Shown here: positions 7,213 to 13,786 of the stretch, piece by piece
Layout: each line of letters opens with the position of its first letter
Position numbering within the stretch: position 1 is the stretch's first letter
Source: Ruminococcaceae bacterium UBA1213
Lineage (GTDB): Bacteria > Bacillota > Clostridia > Oscillospirales > Acutalibacteraceae
NCBI GenBank assembly: GCA_002309275.1
Contig: DBXL01000051.1
Span: 7,505-23,825 of the forward strand
Direction of reading: 5' to 3'
DNA length: 16,321 nt
Notes under the pieces: generated by a model
What the model saw: the letters and a program-made list of their open reading frames with translations, nothing else
Databases searched by the model: none
Told to the model about the DNA's origin: nothing
Program-made: the position numbers and the translations under genes

Positions 7213-8717
7213 GCCTTTATACCAAGACTGTCTAAAACAGCTTTCGGCATTTCGTCAACTTCACACTCAAATGTAAATCTTACTTCCGCATTCTTCAATT
7301 CTGCCAGCGGTGCAGGAATCACTGTCTTTGTCTTTGCTGACAATTCCTCTACCATTGCAAATTCATCTTCCGGCAGTTTCTCATCTGTAACAGCCGTCAG
7401 CACGCTCTGTGCAAATTTATACGGACTTGCTGTTGATGCCAATATTACAGGCGTTTTATCCCCTGTTTCATTGACATACTGCTGATATACATTCACTGCT
7501 ACCGCTGTATGCGTATCACAGAGATAATTTTCATTCTCATACAATTCCTTGATTGTCTTCTGTGTATTTTCATCATCACAGAACCCACCCCAGAAATATT
7601 TATCCAGCTTTACCTTGACTTCTTCATCAACAGTATATCTGCCCTCACTTGACAATGCTTTCATGAAGCCTGCCACTTTTTCGGCATTTTCGCCTGTCAG
7701 GTGATACAGCAGTCTTTCCAGATTGCTTGATACCAGTATATCCATTGACGGTGACATCGTTGTATAGAACTTTCTCATTTTATCATAAGTACCTGTCTTT
7801 ATAAAGTCCGTCAGCACGTTATTGGAATTTGACGCACATATAAACTTCTTTACAGGCAAGCCCATGTTCATGGCATAGAACGATGCCAGTATATTACCAA
7901 AATTGCCTGTCGGTACGGCTACATTGACACTCTCACCAACTTCAATTTTACCCTCTTTTACCATATCGCAATACGCTGAAAAATAATACACTATCTGCGG
8001 CAAAAGTCTGCCCCAGTTGATAGAGTTCGCACTTGAAAACAACATATTATTCTCTGCCAATTTTGCCTTTATCTCTGCATTGGTGAATATCTTTTTAACG
8101 CCTGTCTGTGCATCGTCAAAATTACCCTTGATTGCCGCTACATTCACATTATTGCCTTTCTGTGTAGCCATCTGTCTTTTCTGCATGGGGCTTACTCCGT
8201 CAACGGGATAAAATACCATTATCTTTACGCCGTCAACATCTTTGAAGCCTTCCAGAGCTGCCTTTCCTGTGTCACCGCTCGTTGCAACAAGTATTACTGC
8301 CTCTTTGCCATTATATGCCTTTTTAACGGACTTTGTCAGCAAATGCGGTAATATCTGCAATGCCATATCTTTAAATGCACAAGTAGGACCGTGCCACAAC
8401 TCCAATACTGCTGTTTTTGTTTCCCCGCTCTCTATATACGAAATGGGTGACGGATTATCTGAACCAAATTTTTCAGCTGTGTAGGCACTATCTACGCTTT
8501 CATTGATTTCCTCTGCCGTGAAATCGCCAAGAAAATCACCCATGATTTTTTTAGCTCTGCCCCTGTAATCAAGCTCACACATTGCCTTAATTTCTTCAAG
8601 AGAATACTTCGGGAATTCCTGCGGTACAAACAAGCCGCCTTCCTCTGATATGCCCTGTGCAATCGCCTGTGACGCTGTAACTACTCTGTTTTTATCTCTC
8701 GTGCTGTTGTAATTCAT
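7209..8717 (-). CDS. thrC: Threonine synthase
   Basis: Threonine synthase converts O-phosphohomoserine to threonine with pyridoxal phosphate, the last step of the pathway, in the cytoplasm. The 502-residue protein belongs to the long ThrC class. It begins with the typical YNSTRDKN motif and a GISEEGGLFVP segment. The PLP lysine is K116 in the HGPTCAFKDMALQ block, and VATSGDTGKAALEG (phosphate-binding loop) and VPTGNFGN follow. I chose the ATG at 8717 because AAGGA lies about 7 bases upstream; the open frame up to 8774 would begin inside the promoter's -10 box. It forms a two-gene unit with the metallophosphoesterase (4-base overlap). The roughly 50-base leader shows no riboswitch or T-box-like structure. 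Confidence 0.97.
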   Translation of the reverse strand: MNYNSTRDKNRVVTASQAIAQGISEEGGLFVPQEFPKYSLEEIKAMCELDYRGRAKKIMGDFLGDFTAEEINESVDSAYTAEKFGSDNPSPISYIESGETKTAVLELWHGPTCAFKDMALQILPHLLTKSVKKAYNGKEAVILVATSGDTGKAALEGFKDVDGVKIMVFYPVDGVSPMQKRQMATQKGNNVNVAAIKGNFDDAQTGVKKIFTNAEIKAKLAENNMLFSSANSINWGRLLPQIVYYFSAYCDMVKEGKIEVGESVNVAVPTGNFGNILASFYAMNMGLPVKKFICASNSNNVLTDFIKTGTYDKMRKFYTTMSPSMDILVSSNLERLLYHLTGENAEKVAGFMKALSSEGRYTVDEEVKVKLDKYFWGGFCDDENTQKTIKELYENENYLCDTHTAVAVNVYQQYVNETGDKTPVILASTASPYKFAQSVLTAVTDEKLPEDEFAMVEELSAKTKTVIPAPLAELKNAEVRFTFECEVDEMPKAVLDSLGIKA

Positions 8718-8773
8718 ACTTATTCCTTCTTTCTTTATTTTTGGAATCAAACTGAAAACAATCTGACTTCTCA

Positions 8774-8802
8774 ATAATACACCTAAACACCCATTCTGTC
8801 AA
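8774..8802 (-). promoter_or_regulatory. Sigma-A promoter of thrC, overlapping the dipeptidase stop
   Basis: A perfect TTGACA (8802-8797), 17 bases, then TATTAT (8779-8774) on the - strand. The TGA stop codon of the upstream dipeptidase gene (8801-8799) is inside the -35 box. The predicted start is near 8767, leaving a leader of about 50 bases before the ATG at 8717. Confidence 0.8.
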
Positions 8803-9710
8803 ATGTTTTTGAAAAATTCAAACGCATTATTAAAAAATATATCTTCAACAAGACTTTCATTGTAGTGTTTCAAAAACATCTCATACAATTCACCCGTTTT
8901 TTCAATGCCGTTCAAATCTTTCGGTACGTCTGCACCATCAAAATCTCCGCCCATCGCTATGCACTTTTCTCCGCCATGCGACAGAAAATATTCTGCCATT
9001 CTCAGTACATCATTCATTGATGACTTTTCAGCCTTATCATTCAGAAAATCTATGCAGAAATTCAAGCCTACGATTCCGCCCGATTTTTTTATAATTTCAA
9101 ACTGCTCATCACTCAAATTTCTCCTGTGTGAACACAATTTCTTTGCATTGGAATGTGACGCAACTAACGGACTTTCTGCTATTTCTGCAACGTCATAAAA
9201 CAATCTTTCACTTGCATGGGATATGTCCAAAATAATTTTATTTCTTTCAAGCTCCTTGACAGCCTTTCTGCCAAATTCCGACAAACCTCTTGCATTGTCA
9301 ACTCCCACGCCATCGCCTAATTCATTGGTACCGTTCCATGTGAGAGTCATCATCTTGACACCCATATCTGCATATTTTCTGATATTCTTCAATTTTCCAC
9401 CAAGTGCCGCTCCGCTTTCCACTGTCAGAATAACTCCCGTTCTTCCGACCTTTTCAAAATCTGCACTTGCCTTACATTGCATAATATCTGTATTTTTCAA
9501 CTGCTCATTCAGCTTTGAAACACACCCATTAAACAGCTTCTCTGCATTTTCTCCCCTGTATTCATCGGGAATCCATACCGCCAAACATTGTATATATTTC
9601 TCCATATATCCCGACTTTTTGAAAGATATATGAAATTCATCATTGAAAAGCGTGCTTTTCTCCATGTATGCCCTGTAAAGTGTATCACAATGAAGGTCAA
9701 ACAGTTTCAT
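8799..9710 (-). CDS. M19-family (renal/membrane-type) dipeptidase
   Basis: A 303-residue zinc dipeptidase of the peptidase M19 group within the amidohydrolase-like barrel enzymes; bacterial members hydrolyse dipeptides, including some with D-residues. Visible metal ligands: H7 and D9 (DLHCDTLY), bridging E98 (TVESG), H165 (DISHAS) and H186 (ASHSN). The GGDFDG segment near residue 255 completes the active site. There is no signal peptide, so it should be cytoplasmic despite the family name. I chose the ATG at 9710 because GGAG lies 8 bases upstream; the frame stays open to 9743. Its start overlaps the end of the acetyltransferase gene by 14 bases, making it the third gene of that operon. The substrate is not known. 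Confidence 0.92.
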   Translation of the reverse strand: MKLFDLHCDTLYRAYMEKSTLFNDEFHISFKKSGYMEKYIQCLAVWIPDEYRGENAEKLFNGCVSKLNEQLKNTDIMQCKASADFEKVGRTGVILTVESGAALGGKLKNIRKYADMGVKMMTLTWNGTNELGDGVGVDNARGLSEFGRKAVKELERNKIILDISHASERLFYDVAEIAESPLVASHSNAKKLCSHRRNLSDEQFEIIKKSGGIVGLNFCIDFLNDKAEKSSMNDVLRMAEYFLSHGGEKCIAMGGDFDGADVPKDLNGIEKTGELYEMFLKHYNESLVEDIFFNNAFEFFKNI

Positions 9711-10380
9711 TCTCATCACTCCTGAATGGAAATCTCTTATCACCTTTATTTGCTTCCCATGTCTTTTTCATATCCTCAAAGGCTTCTTCATCAAAGCGTT
9801 TCTTCCTGAAATAATATTCAATGTCCTTGTCGGTTATCTCTTTCACAACTTCACACGGATTTCCCATTGCAAGACTCCATGACGGTATATCTTTCTTTAC
9901 AACAGAGCCTGCACCTATTACCACATTATCGCCTATTGTCACGCCTGCACATATCACCGTATTACCGCCTATCCACACATTATTTCCTATATGCACTTCT
10001 TCCGCATACATATAACCTGTATTTCTGGCAGCAGGGTGCAAAGGGTGTCCGACTGCATATATTGACACATTCGGGGCAAATAAACAGTAATCCCCTATCA
10101 CTATCTTGGCACAATCCAGCATGGTGCAGTTATAATTGATAAAACATTTCTGTCCGACTTCAATATTTATTCCATAATCACAGTAAAAAGGCGGATTTAC
10201 TCTCACATGCCCCGCACACTTGCCAAATAACTCCTTTACTTTCTTTTCGATTCCCTCAAAGTCGCTTGTATCCATTGTATTAATCTCATATGTCAATCTT
10301 CTGGCAATTTTCTCCTGCTCATATACGGATTTATCCGATTTATACACCATTCCATTTTCACGTCTTTCAATGTTATCCAT
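9697..10380 (-). CDS. Sugar O-acetyltransferase (Maa/LacA type), copy 2 of tandem pair
   Basis: A 227-residue acetyl-CoA-dependent O-acetyltransferase of the maltose/galactoside (Maa/LacA) class, built on a left-handed beta-helix. The N-terminal Maa cap (about 12-65) is followed by hexapeptide repeats. The conserved loop GHPLHP (111-116) carries the catalytic histidine in this family, and NIGNNVWIGG (about 131-139) and GVTIGDNVVIGAGSV (about 146-160) follow. It is about 66% identical (my hand count, ungapped over about 220 residues) to the gene just upstream, so the two arose by tandem duplication. The start ATG overlaps the stop of that copy as ATGGATAA; a GGAG lies 10 bases before it. The natural acceptor sugar is unknown; family members often act on several sugars in vitro. 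Confidence 0.92.
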   Translation of the reverse strand: MDNIERRENGMVYKSDKSVYEQEKIARRLTYEINTMDTSDFEGIEKKVKELFGKCAGHVRVNPPFYCDYGINIEVGQKCFINYNCTMLDCAKIVIGDYCLFAPNVSIYAVGHPLHPAARNTGYMYAEEVHIGNNVWIGGNTVICAGVTIGDNVVIGAGSVVKKDIPSWSLAMGNPCEVVKEITDKDIEYYFRKKRFDEEAFEDMKKTWEANKGDKRFPFRSDENETV

Positions 10381-11092
10381 TTGAAAACATCTCCTTTATT
10401 CTTTTGATAATTATTGATAATTTCTCTCTGTCTTTGAAAGGAAATTTTTTGCTGTCGGGATTTTCATTCCAGATTCTTTCCATATCCATGAAAGCCTCTT
10501 CATCAAACCTGTCTTTTTTGAAATAAAGCTCTATGTCATCATCTGTGATTTTCCTAATAACTTTACACGGATTTCCTGCCGAAACTGTCCATGCAGGCAC
10601 ATCTTTTGTTACAACCGAGCCTGCACCGATAACCGTATTATCACCTATCGTCACACCAGGACATACAACAACATTTCCGCCTATCCACACATTATTTCCT
10701 ATATTTATCTCCTTAGCATACTCATACCCCGTATTTCTGCAGGCAGGGTGTATCGGGTGCCCTGCCGCATATATCGAAACATTCGGGGCAAACAGGCAAT
10801 TATTACCTATCTTGATTTTATTGCAGTCCAACATGACACAATTATAATTACAGAAAAAATTGTCGCCTATCTCAATATTCGTTCCATAGTCACACCTGAA
10901 AGGCGGATTTACCATAATATTTTTACCGCACTTTCCAAAAAGTTTCCTTGCCACTTCCGCTATGCCTGCAAAATCGCTTGTATCCATTGCATTCATTTGG
11001 TAAGTAAGCCGTCTTGCCCTTTTCTGCTTTTCAAAAACAGCCTCGTCAGATATATATACCTTGCCATTGTCCCGTCTTTCGTTATTATCCAT
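10373..11092 (-). CDS. Sugar O-acetyltransferase (Maa/LacA type), copy 1 of tandem pair
   Basis: A 239-residue hexapeptide-repeat O-acetyltransferase, first gene of the three-gene operon. The Maa cap is at about 12-65; GHPIHP (111-116), NIGNNVWIGG and GVTIGDNTVIGAGSV match the downstream paralogue. It differs by a C-terminal extension of about 20 residues that is basic and helix-like (IIIKRIKEMF), absent from the second copy. I chose the ATG at 11092 because GGGGTGA lies 8 bases upstream; a GTG at 11104 in frame has no such site. A strong promoter lies at 11125-11153. The acceptor is unknown. The paralogue pair may act on different sugars or form mixed trimers; neither can be told from sequence. 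Confidence 0.92.
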   Translation of the reverse strand: MDNNERRDNGKVYISDEAVFEKQKRARRLTYQMNAMDTSDFAGIAEVARKLFGKCGKNIMVNPPFRCDYGTNIEIGDNFFCNYNCVMLDCNKIKIGNNCLFAPNVSIYAAGHPIHPACRNTGYEYAKEINIGNNVWIGGNVVVCPGVTIGDNTVIGAGSVVTKDVPAWTVSAGNPCKVIRKITDDDIELYFKKDRFDEEAFMDMERIWNENPDSKKFPFKDREKLSIIIKRIKEMFSNG

Positions 11093-11124
11093 TCTATACA
11101 TCACCCCGATTTTTTGATAACAGA

Positions 11125-11153
11125 ATTATATCACTTTTTCTCAATTTTTACAA
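11125..11153 (-). promoter_or_regulatory. Sigma-A promoter of the acetyltransferase-dipeptidase operon
   Basis: TTGTAA (11153-11148), 17 bases, then TATAAT (11130-11125) with an extended -10 TGA immediately before it, all on the - strand. The start would be near 11118, about 25 bases before the ATG at 11092. It sits directly after the spoVAD terminator. Confidence 0.82.
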
Positions 11154-11157
11154 GCAT

Positions 11158-11193
11158 AAAAAATGACTGACTACGTTTTGTCAGCCATTTTTT
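11158..11193 (-). terminator. Intrinsic terminator after spoVAD
   Basis: Inverted repeat AAAAAATGaCTGAC / GTCAGcCATTTTTT (11158-11171 and 11180-11193) with one mismatch and an 8-base loop. On the - strand it ends in TTTTTT, right after the spoVAD stop at 11196, so spoVAD is separated from the acetyltransferase operon. Confidence 0.82.
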
Positions 11194-11195
11194 TA

Positions 11196-12209
11196 TTATG
11201 CACATGAACATATATTTAAAAGATGTGCGATTGCAGGTATGCTTTCACCCTGCTGTGATGACGTAGGCGACATTAACGCACCTGTCGCCATGAACAAAAT
11301 ATTTTTGAGCGTTCCGCTTTGCAGTTGTTTCATGATATGCGAACAAAATACAGATGCCGAACAGCCGCAACCTGAACCCCCTGCATGAACGTCCTGCCCC
11401 TCGAGGTCAAATATCATTAAACCACAGTCATTATGATTTCCCGATATATCAATATTTCTTCTCTGTAAAATGTCCTTTAAAAGCTGTGAACCCACTTTTC
11501 CCAAGTCGCCTGTCAGTATCAAATCATAATCTGATGGCTTTGTGCCTGTATCCGTGAAAAAATTATACAGTGTATCTGCCGCCGCAGGTGCCATTGCCGC
11601 TCCCATGTTATTCGCATCTTTGATTTTCAGGTCAGCAATTCGCCCTATTGTGATATATTTCACCAATACATCACCGCCGCTTTTATCCAAAAGTGCCGCC
11701 CCTGAACCTGTCACTGTCCATTGTGCTGTCGGCGTACGCTGTCCGCCATACTCAATCGGCAGGCGGAATTGCCTTTCTGCTGAACAAAAATGTGATGATG
11801 TCACAGCTATTGCCCTTTCAGCCGCTCCGCTGTCGATAAATACACTTGCCATTGCCATTGTCTGTGCCATTGTCGAACACGCTCCATACTGCCCCAGAAA
11901 CGGTATATTCAATTCTCTCAGTCCAAATGTTGACGATATGCACTGATTCAGCAAATCCCCTGCAAATATCACGTCTATATCGGCATTTTTAAGACCGTTT
12001 CTCTTTAAAAGCTCACATACTGCCGTTTTTTGCAGGGCACTTTCCGATTTTTCCCATGTAGGCTGTCCCAATGTATTGTCACTGAATGTAATATCAAAAT
12101 ATTTTCCCAGAGGTCCTTCACTTTCCTTTTTCCCCGCAACTCCCACTGATGACTTTATCGTTACGTTATTGCTTATCTTCAATGTGTATTTTCCTACTCT
12201 TTCAGGCAT
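11196..12209 (-). CDS. spoVAD: Stage V sporulation protein AD
   Basis: SpoVAD is part of the SpoVA channel that moves calcium-dipicolinic acid into the developing forespore and releases it at germination; in Bacillus it binds dipicolinic acid. The 337-residue protein is full length against the family (about 338). It has the thiolase/ketoacyl-synthase-like fold pattern: FAGDLLNQ (82-89), the nucleophile-elbow-like GQYGACSTM (C111), the TSSHFCSAERQFR segment, LTGDLGKVG, and the C-terminal GGSGCGCSA and FMATGALMSP segments. The ATG has GGGAG 9 bases upstream. SpoVAD is normally flanked by spoVAC and spoVAE; here neither is present, and the gene has its own terminator, so it is a single-gene unit divergent from the DUF3343 operon. 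Identification is firm. Confidence 0.96.
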   Translation of the reverse strand: MPERVGKYTLKISNNVTIKSSVGVAGKKESEGPLGKYFDITFSDNTLGQPTWEKSESALQKTAVCELLKRNGLKNADIDVIFAGDLLNQCISSTFGLRELNIPFLGQYGACSTMAQTMAMASVFIDSGAAERAIAVTSSHFCSAERQFRLPIEYGGQRTPTAQWTVTGSGAALLDKSGGDVLVKYITIGRIADLKIKDANNMGAAMAPAAADTLYNFFTDTGTKPSDYDLILTGDLGKVGSQLLKDILQRRNIDISGNHNDCGLMIFDLEGQDVHAGGSGCGCSASVFCSHIMKQLQSGTLKNILFMATGALMSPTSSQQGESIPAIAHLLNICSCA

Positions 12210-12232
12210 TCATATCAACTCCCATTTGATTT

Positions 12233-12262
12233 TATTATCCCCCGAAAATTCACCAATTATCC
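12233..12262 (-). promoter_or_regulatory. Possible sigma-G-type promoter of spoVAD
   Basis: On the - strand GGATAA (12262-12257), 17 bases, then GATAATA (12239-12233) resembles the forespore sigma-G pattern (GnATA at -35, CATnnTA at -10) with one deviation in each box. spoVA genes are sigma-G dependent in Bacillus. The match is imperfect. Confidence 0.3.
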
Positions 12263-12277
12263 TTCAAAAGCATACAA

Positions 12278-12283
12278 TATAAT
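12278..12283 (+). promoter_or_regulatory. Possible -10 box for the DUF3343/desulfurase operon
   Basis: TATAAT at 12278-12283 lies 30 bases before the ATG at 12308, a good position for a sigma-A -10. The bases 17 upstream (AATTAT) are a poor -35. The overlapping CATACAAT (12271-12278) is a sigma-E -10 match, but no matching -35 lies at the right distance. Confidence 0.35.
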
Positions 12284-12307
12284 AAAAAAACAATGAGGTG
12301 AATTATC

Positions 12308-12538
12308 ATGGAAAAGCCTCTTATAATGGTATCATCAGTAACTTATGCCATGAAGGGAAAACAGATTTTAAATAATTACGGGATACGCTCCGAAATTGAG
12401 CGTACACCTAAAAGAGATACAAAAAATGGCTGCGGATACAGTCTTTATGTACCCAAAAATACAGATGAGGCGGAAAAAATCCTGAAAGAAAACAATATAA
12501 AAGTCACAGGTCGCTCAGAAAGGAGTATGACTAAATGA
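12308..12538 (+). CDS. DUF3343 protein, putative Se/S carrier
   Basis: A 76-residue protein resembling the DUF3343 family, described as putative selenium/sulfur carrier-like. The family pattern is visible: a beta strand and helix pairing (LIMVSSVTYAMKGKQIL), a central 'GI.....RTP' strand, then the conserved Cys-Gly at C42-G43 (NGCGYSLYVP), which would carry the persulfide or perselenide. A second helix (TDEAEKILKENNI) follows. GAGGTG lies 7 bases before the ATG. Its TGA overlaps the ATG of the cysteine desulfurase-family gene as ATGA, so the two are translationally coupled. The pairing suggests that the desulfurase loads this protein, but the final acceptor is not visible in the window. Confidence 0.8.
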   Translation: MEKPLIMVSSVTYAMKGKQILNNYGIRSEIERTPKRDTKNGCGYSLYVPKNTDEAEKILKENNIKVTGRSERSMTK

Positions 12539-13665
12539 TATATCTCGACAACTCCGCCACGACTTATCCAAAGCCTTTTAAAGTCCGTCAGGCTGTTTCA
12601 AACGCCATGCAAATGTCTGCCAATCCAGGTCGCAGCGGTCATGACCTTGCCTTGAAAGCTTCTGAAGAAATTTTTAAAACCCGCAGTGCCGCTGCAAAAT
12701 TTTTCAATTTCTCAAAAGAAGAAAATGTTATTTTCACCCTCAACTGCACAACGGCTATTAACATGGTTCTCAAAGGCATTCTGAAAAATGGTGACCATGT
12801 TGTCATCTCGTCTTTAGAGCATAATGCTGTTATGCGTCCTCTTGAAAAACTTGCCCAAAAGGGCATTTCCTATACAGTTGCAGAGGTTTTTCCCTGCGAC
12901 AATGATAAAACTGTCAATTCTTTCAGAAATGCCATCAATGCCAGAACAAGACTCATTATATGCACTCATGCTTCCAACGTATGGGGCATTAAACTTCCTA
13001 TCGAAAGAATTTCTGCACTTGCCCATGAATACGGTGTATTATTTGCCGTCGATGCCGCTCAAAGTGCAGGCGTTGTCCCTATTGACCTCGACAACTGCAA
13101 TATCAATTTTCTATGTATTGCAGGGCATAAAGGTCTTTATGCCCCTATGGGTACAGGTATGCTTATCATATCAGGAAATACCATTCCCGACACTTTGACA
13201 GAGGGCGGTACAGGTACCAATTCCATTTCATTTCAACAGCCTGACGAACTCCCTGAACGCTTTGAAAGCGGTACTCCCAATTACAGCGGTATTGCGGGAC
13301 TTCATGCAGGAATGGATTTCGTCACGGCTAAAAAAATTGAAAACATCTCAAAGCATGAATTCATGCTTATCCGACACCTCTACAGAGAGCTTGCCAAAAT
13401 CCCCAAAGTAAAATTATATCTTCCTGAACCTGATGAAAATTACTTTGTCCCCATACTCTCCTTTAACGTTGACGGTCTTGACAGCGAAAATGTATCTTCC
13501 TCTCTTAACAAAAATGGTATTGCTGTGCGTGCGGGACTGCATTGCAGTCCTATGGCTCACAAAATGATGAATACCATTCAGTCAGGAGCCGTAAGAGTTT
13601 CTCCGTCAGCCTTCACTAAGCACTCTGACATCGACTATTTCATTTATACTGTAAAAAAATTATAA
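12535..13665 (+). CDS. Cysteine desulfurase-family aminotransferase (class V)
   Basis: A 376-residue fold-type I PLP enzyme of the NifS/CsdA group, which takes sulfur from cysteine (or selenium from selenocysteine) as an enzyme-bound persulfide. It opens with YLDNSATTYPKP. PLP-site residues are H96 (SLEHNAVMRP), D173 and Q176 (VDAAQSAG) and the Schiff-base lysine K199 (AGHKGLYAP). The catalytic cysteine is C337 in VRAGLHCSP, followed by GAVRVSPSAF. The short N-terminus and the short active-site loop (AGLHCSP.AH) suit the class often annotated as 'cysteine desulfurase family', a subfamily linked to selenium metabolism in some Firmicutes, rather than the IscS type used with IscU. ATG overlaps the DUF3343 stop by 4 bases. 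Whether the substrate is Cys or Sec is not decidable here. Confidence 0.92.
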   Translation: MIYLDNSATTYPKPFKVRQAVSNAMQMSANPGRSGHDLALKASEEIFKTRSAAAKFFNFSKEENVIFTLNCTTAINMVLKGILKNGDHVVISSLEHNAVMRPLEKLAQKGISYTVAEVFPCDNDKTVNSFRNAINARTRLIICTHASNVWGIKLPIERISALAHEYGVLFAVDAAQSAGVVPIDLDNCNINFLCIAGHKGLYAPMGTGMLIISGNTIPDTLTEGGTGTNSISFQQPDELPERFESGTPNYSGIAGLHAGMDFVTAKKIENISKHEFMLIRHLYRELAKIPKVKLYLPEPDENYFVPILSFNVDGLDSENVSSSLNKNGIAVRAGLHCSPMAHKMMNTIQSGAVRVSPSAFTKHSDIDYFIYTVKKL

Positions 13666-13671
13666 AAAATC

Positions 13672-13706
13672 GAATGGGAAATGCTATATTTTCCCATTCC
13701 TTTTTT
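13672..13706 (+). terminator. Intrinsic terminator after the desulfurase gene
   Basis: GAATGGGAAA (13672-13681) pairs perfectly with TTTCCCATTC (13690-13699) across an 8-base loop, followed by CTTTTTT. It begins 7 bases after the stop codon and ends the DUF3343/desulfurase operon. Confidence 0.88.
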
Positions 13707-13727
13707 ATATTTTTTATGAAAAAACGG

Positions 13728-13755
13728 TTGAATAAATTTTTCAATGTGTTAAAAT
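13728..13755 (+). promoter_or_regulatory. Promoter of cdaA-cdaR
   Basis: TTGAAT (13728-13733), 16 bases, then TAAAAT (13750-13755) preceded by an extended -10 TGT. The start would be near 13762, with a leader of about 25 bases. Confidence 0.6.
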
Positions 13756-13770
13756 ATATACAGAAAAAAA

Positions 13771-13777
13771 GAGGGGG
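13771..13777 (+). promoter_or_regulatory. Ribosome binding site deciding the TTG start of cdaA
   Basis: GAGGGGG lies 9 bases before TTG at 13787. No ATG or GTG with a similar site is in frame near the beginning of the CdaA homology, so TTG is the likely start codon. Confidence 0.75.
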
Positions 13778-13786
13778 AATTATATT

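Noticed and set aside
8718..8767. Riboswitch or T-box in front of thrC
   Set aside because: The leader is only about 50 bases, with no terminator hairpin and no T-box or specifier-like sequence.
9968..10703. Direct DNA repeat between the two acetyltransferase genes as a mobile or recombination site
   Set aside because: The identical run codes for the same conserved NNVWIGG motif in both paralogues, so it is explained by gene duplication.
12271..12278. Sigma-E -10 match (CATACAAT) before the DUF3343 gene
   Set aside because: No KMATATT-like -35 at 13-15 bases upstream, and TATAAT directly overlaps it; a sporulation promoter is not supported.
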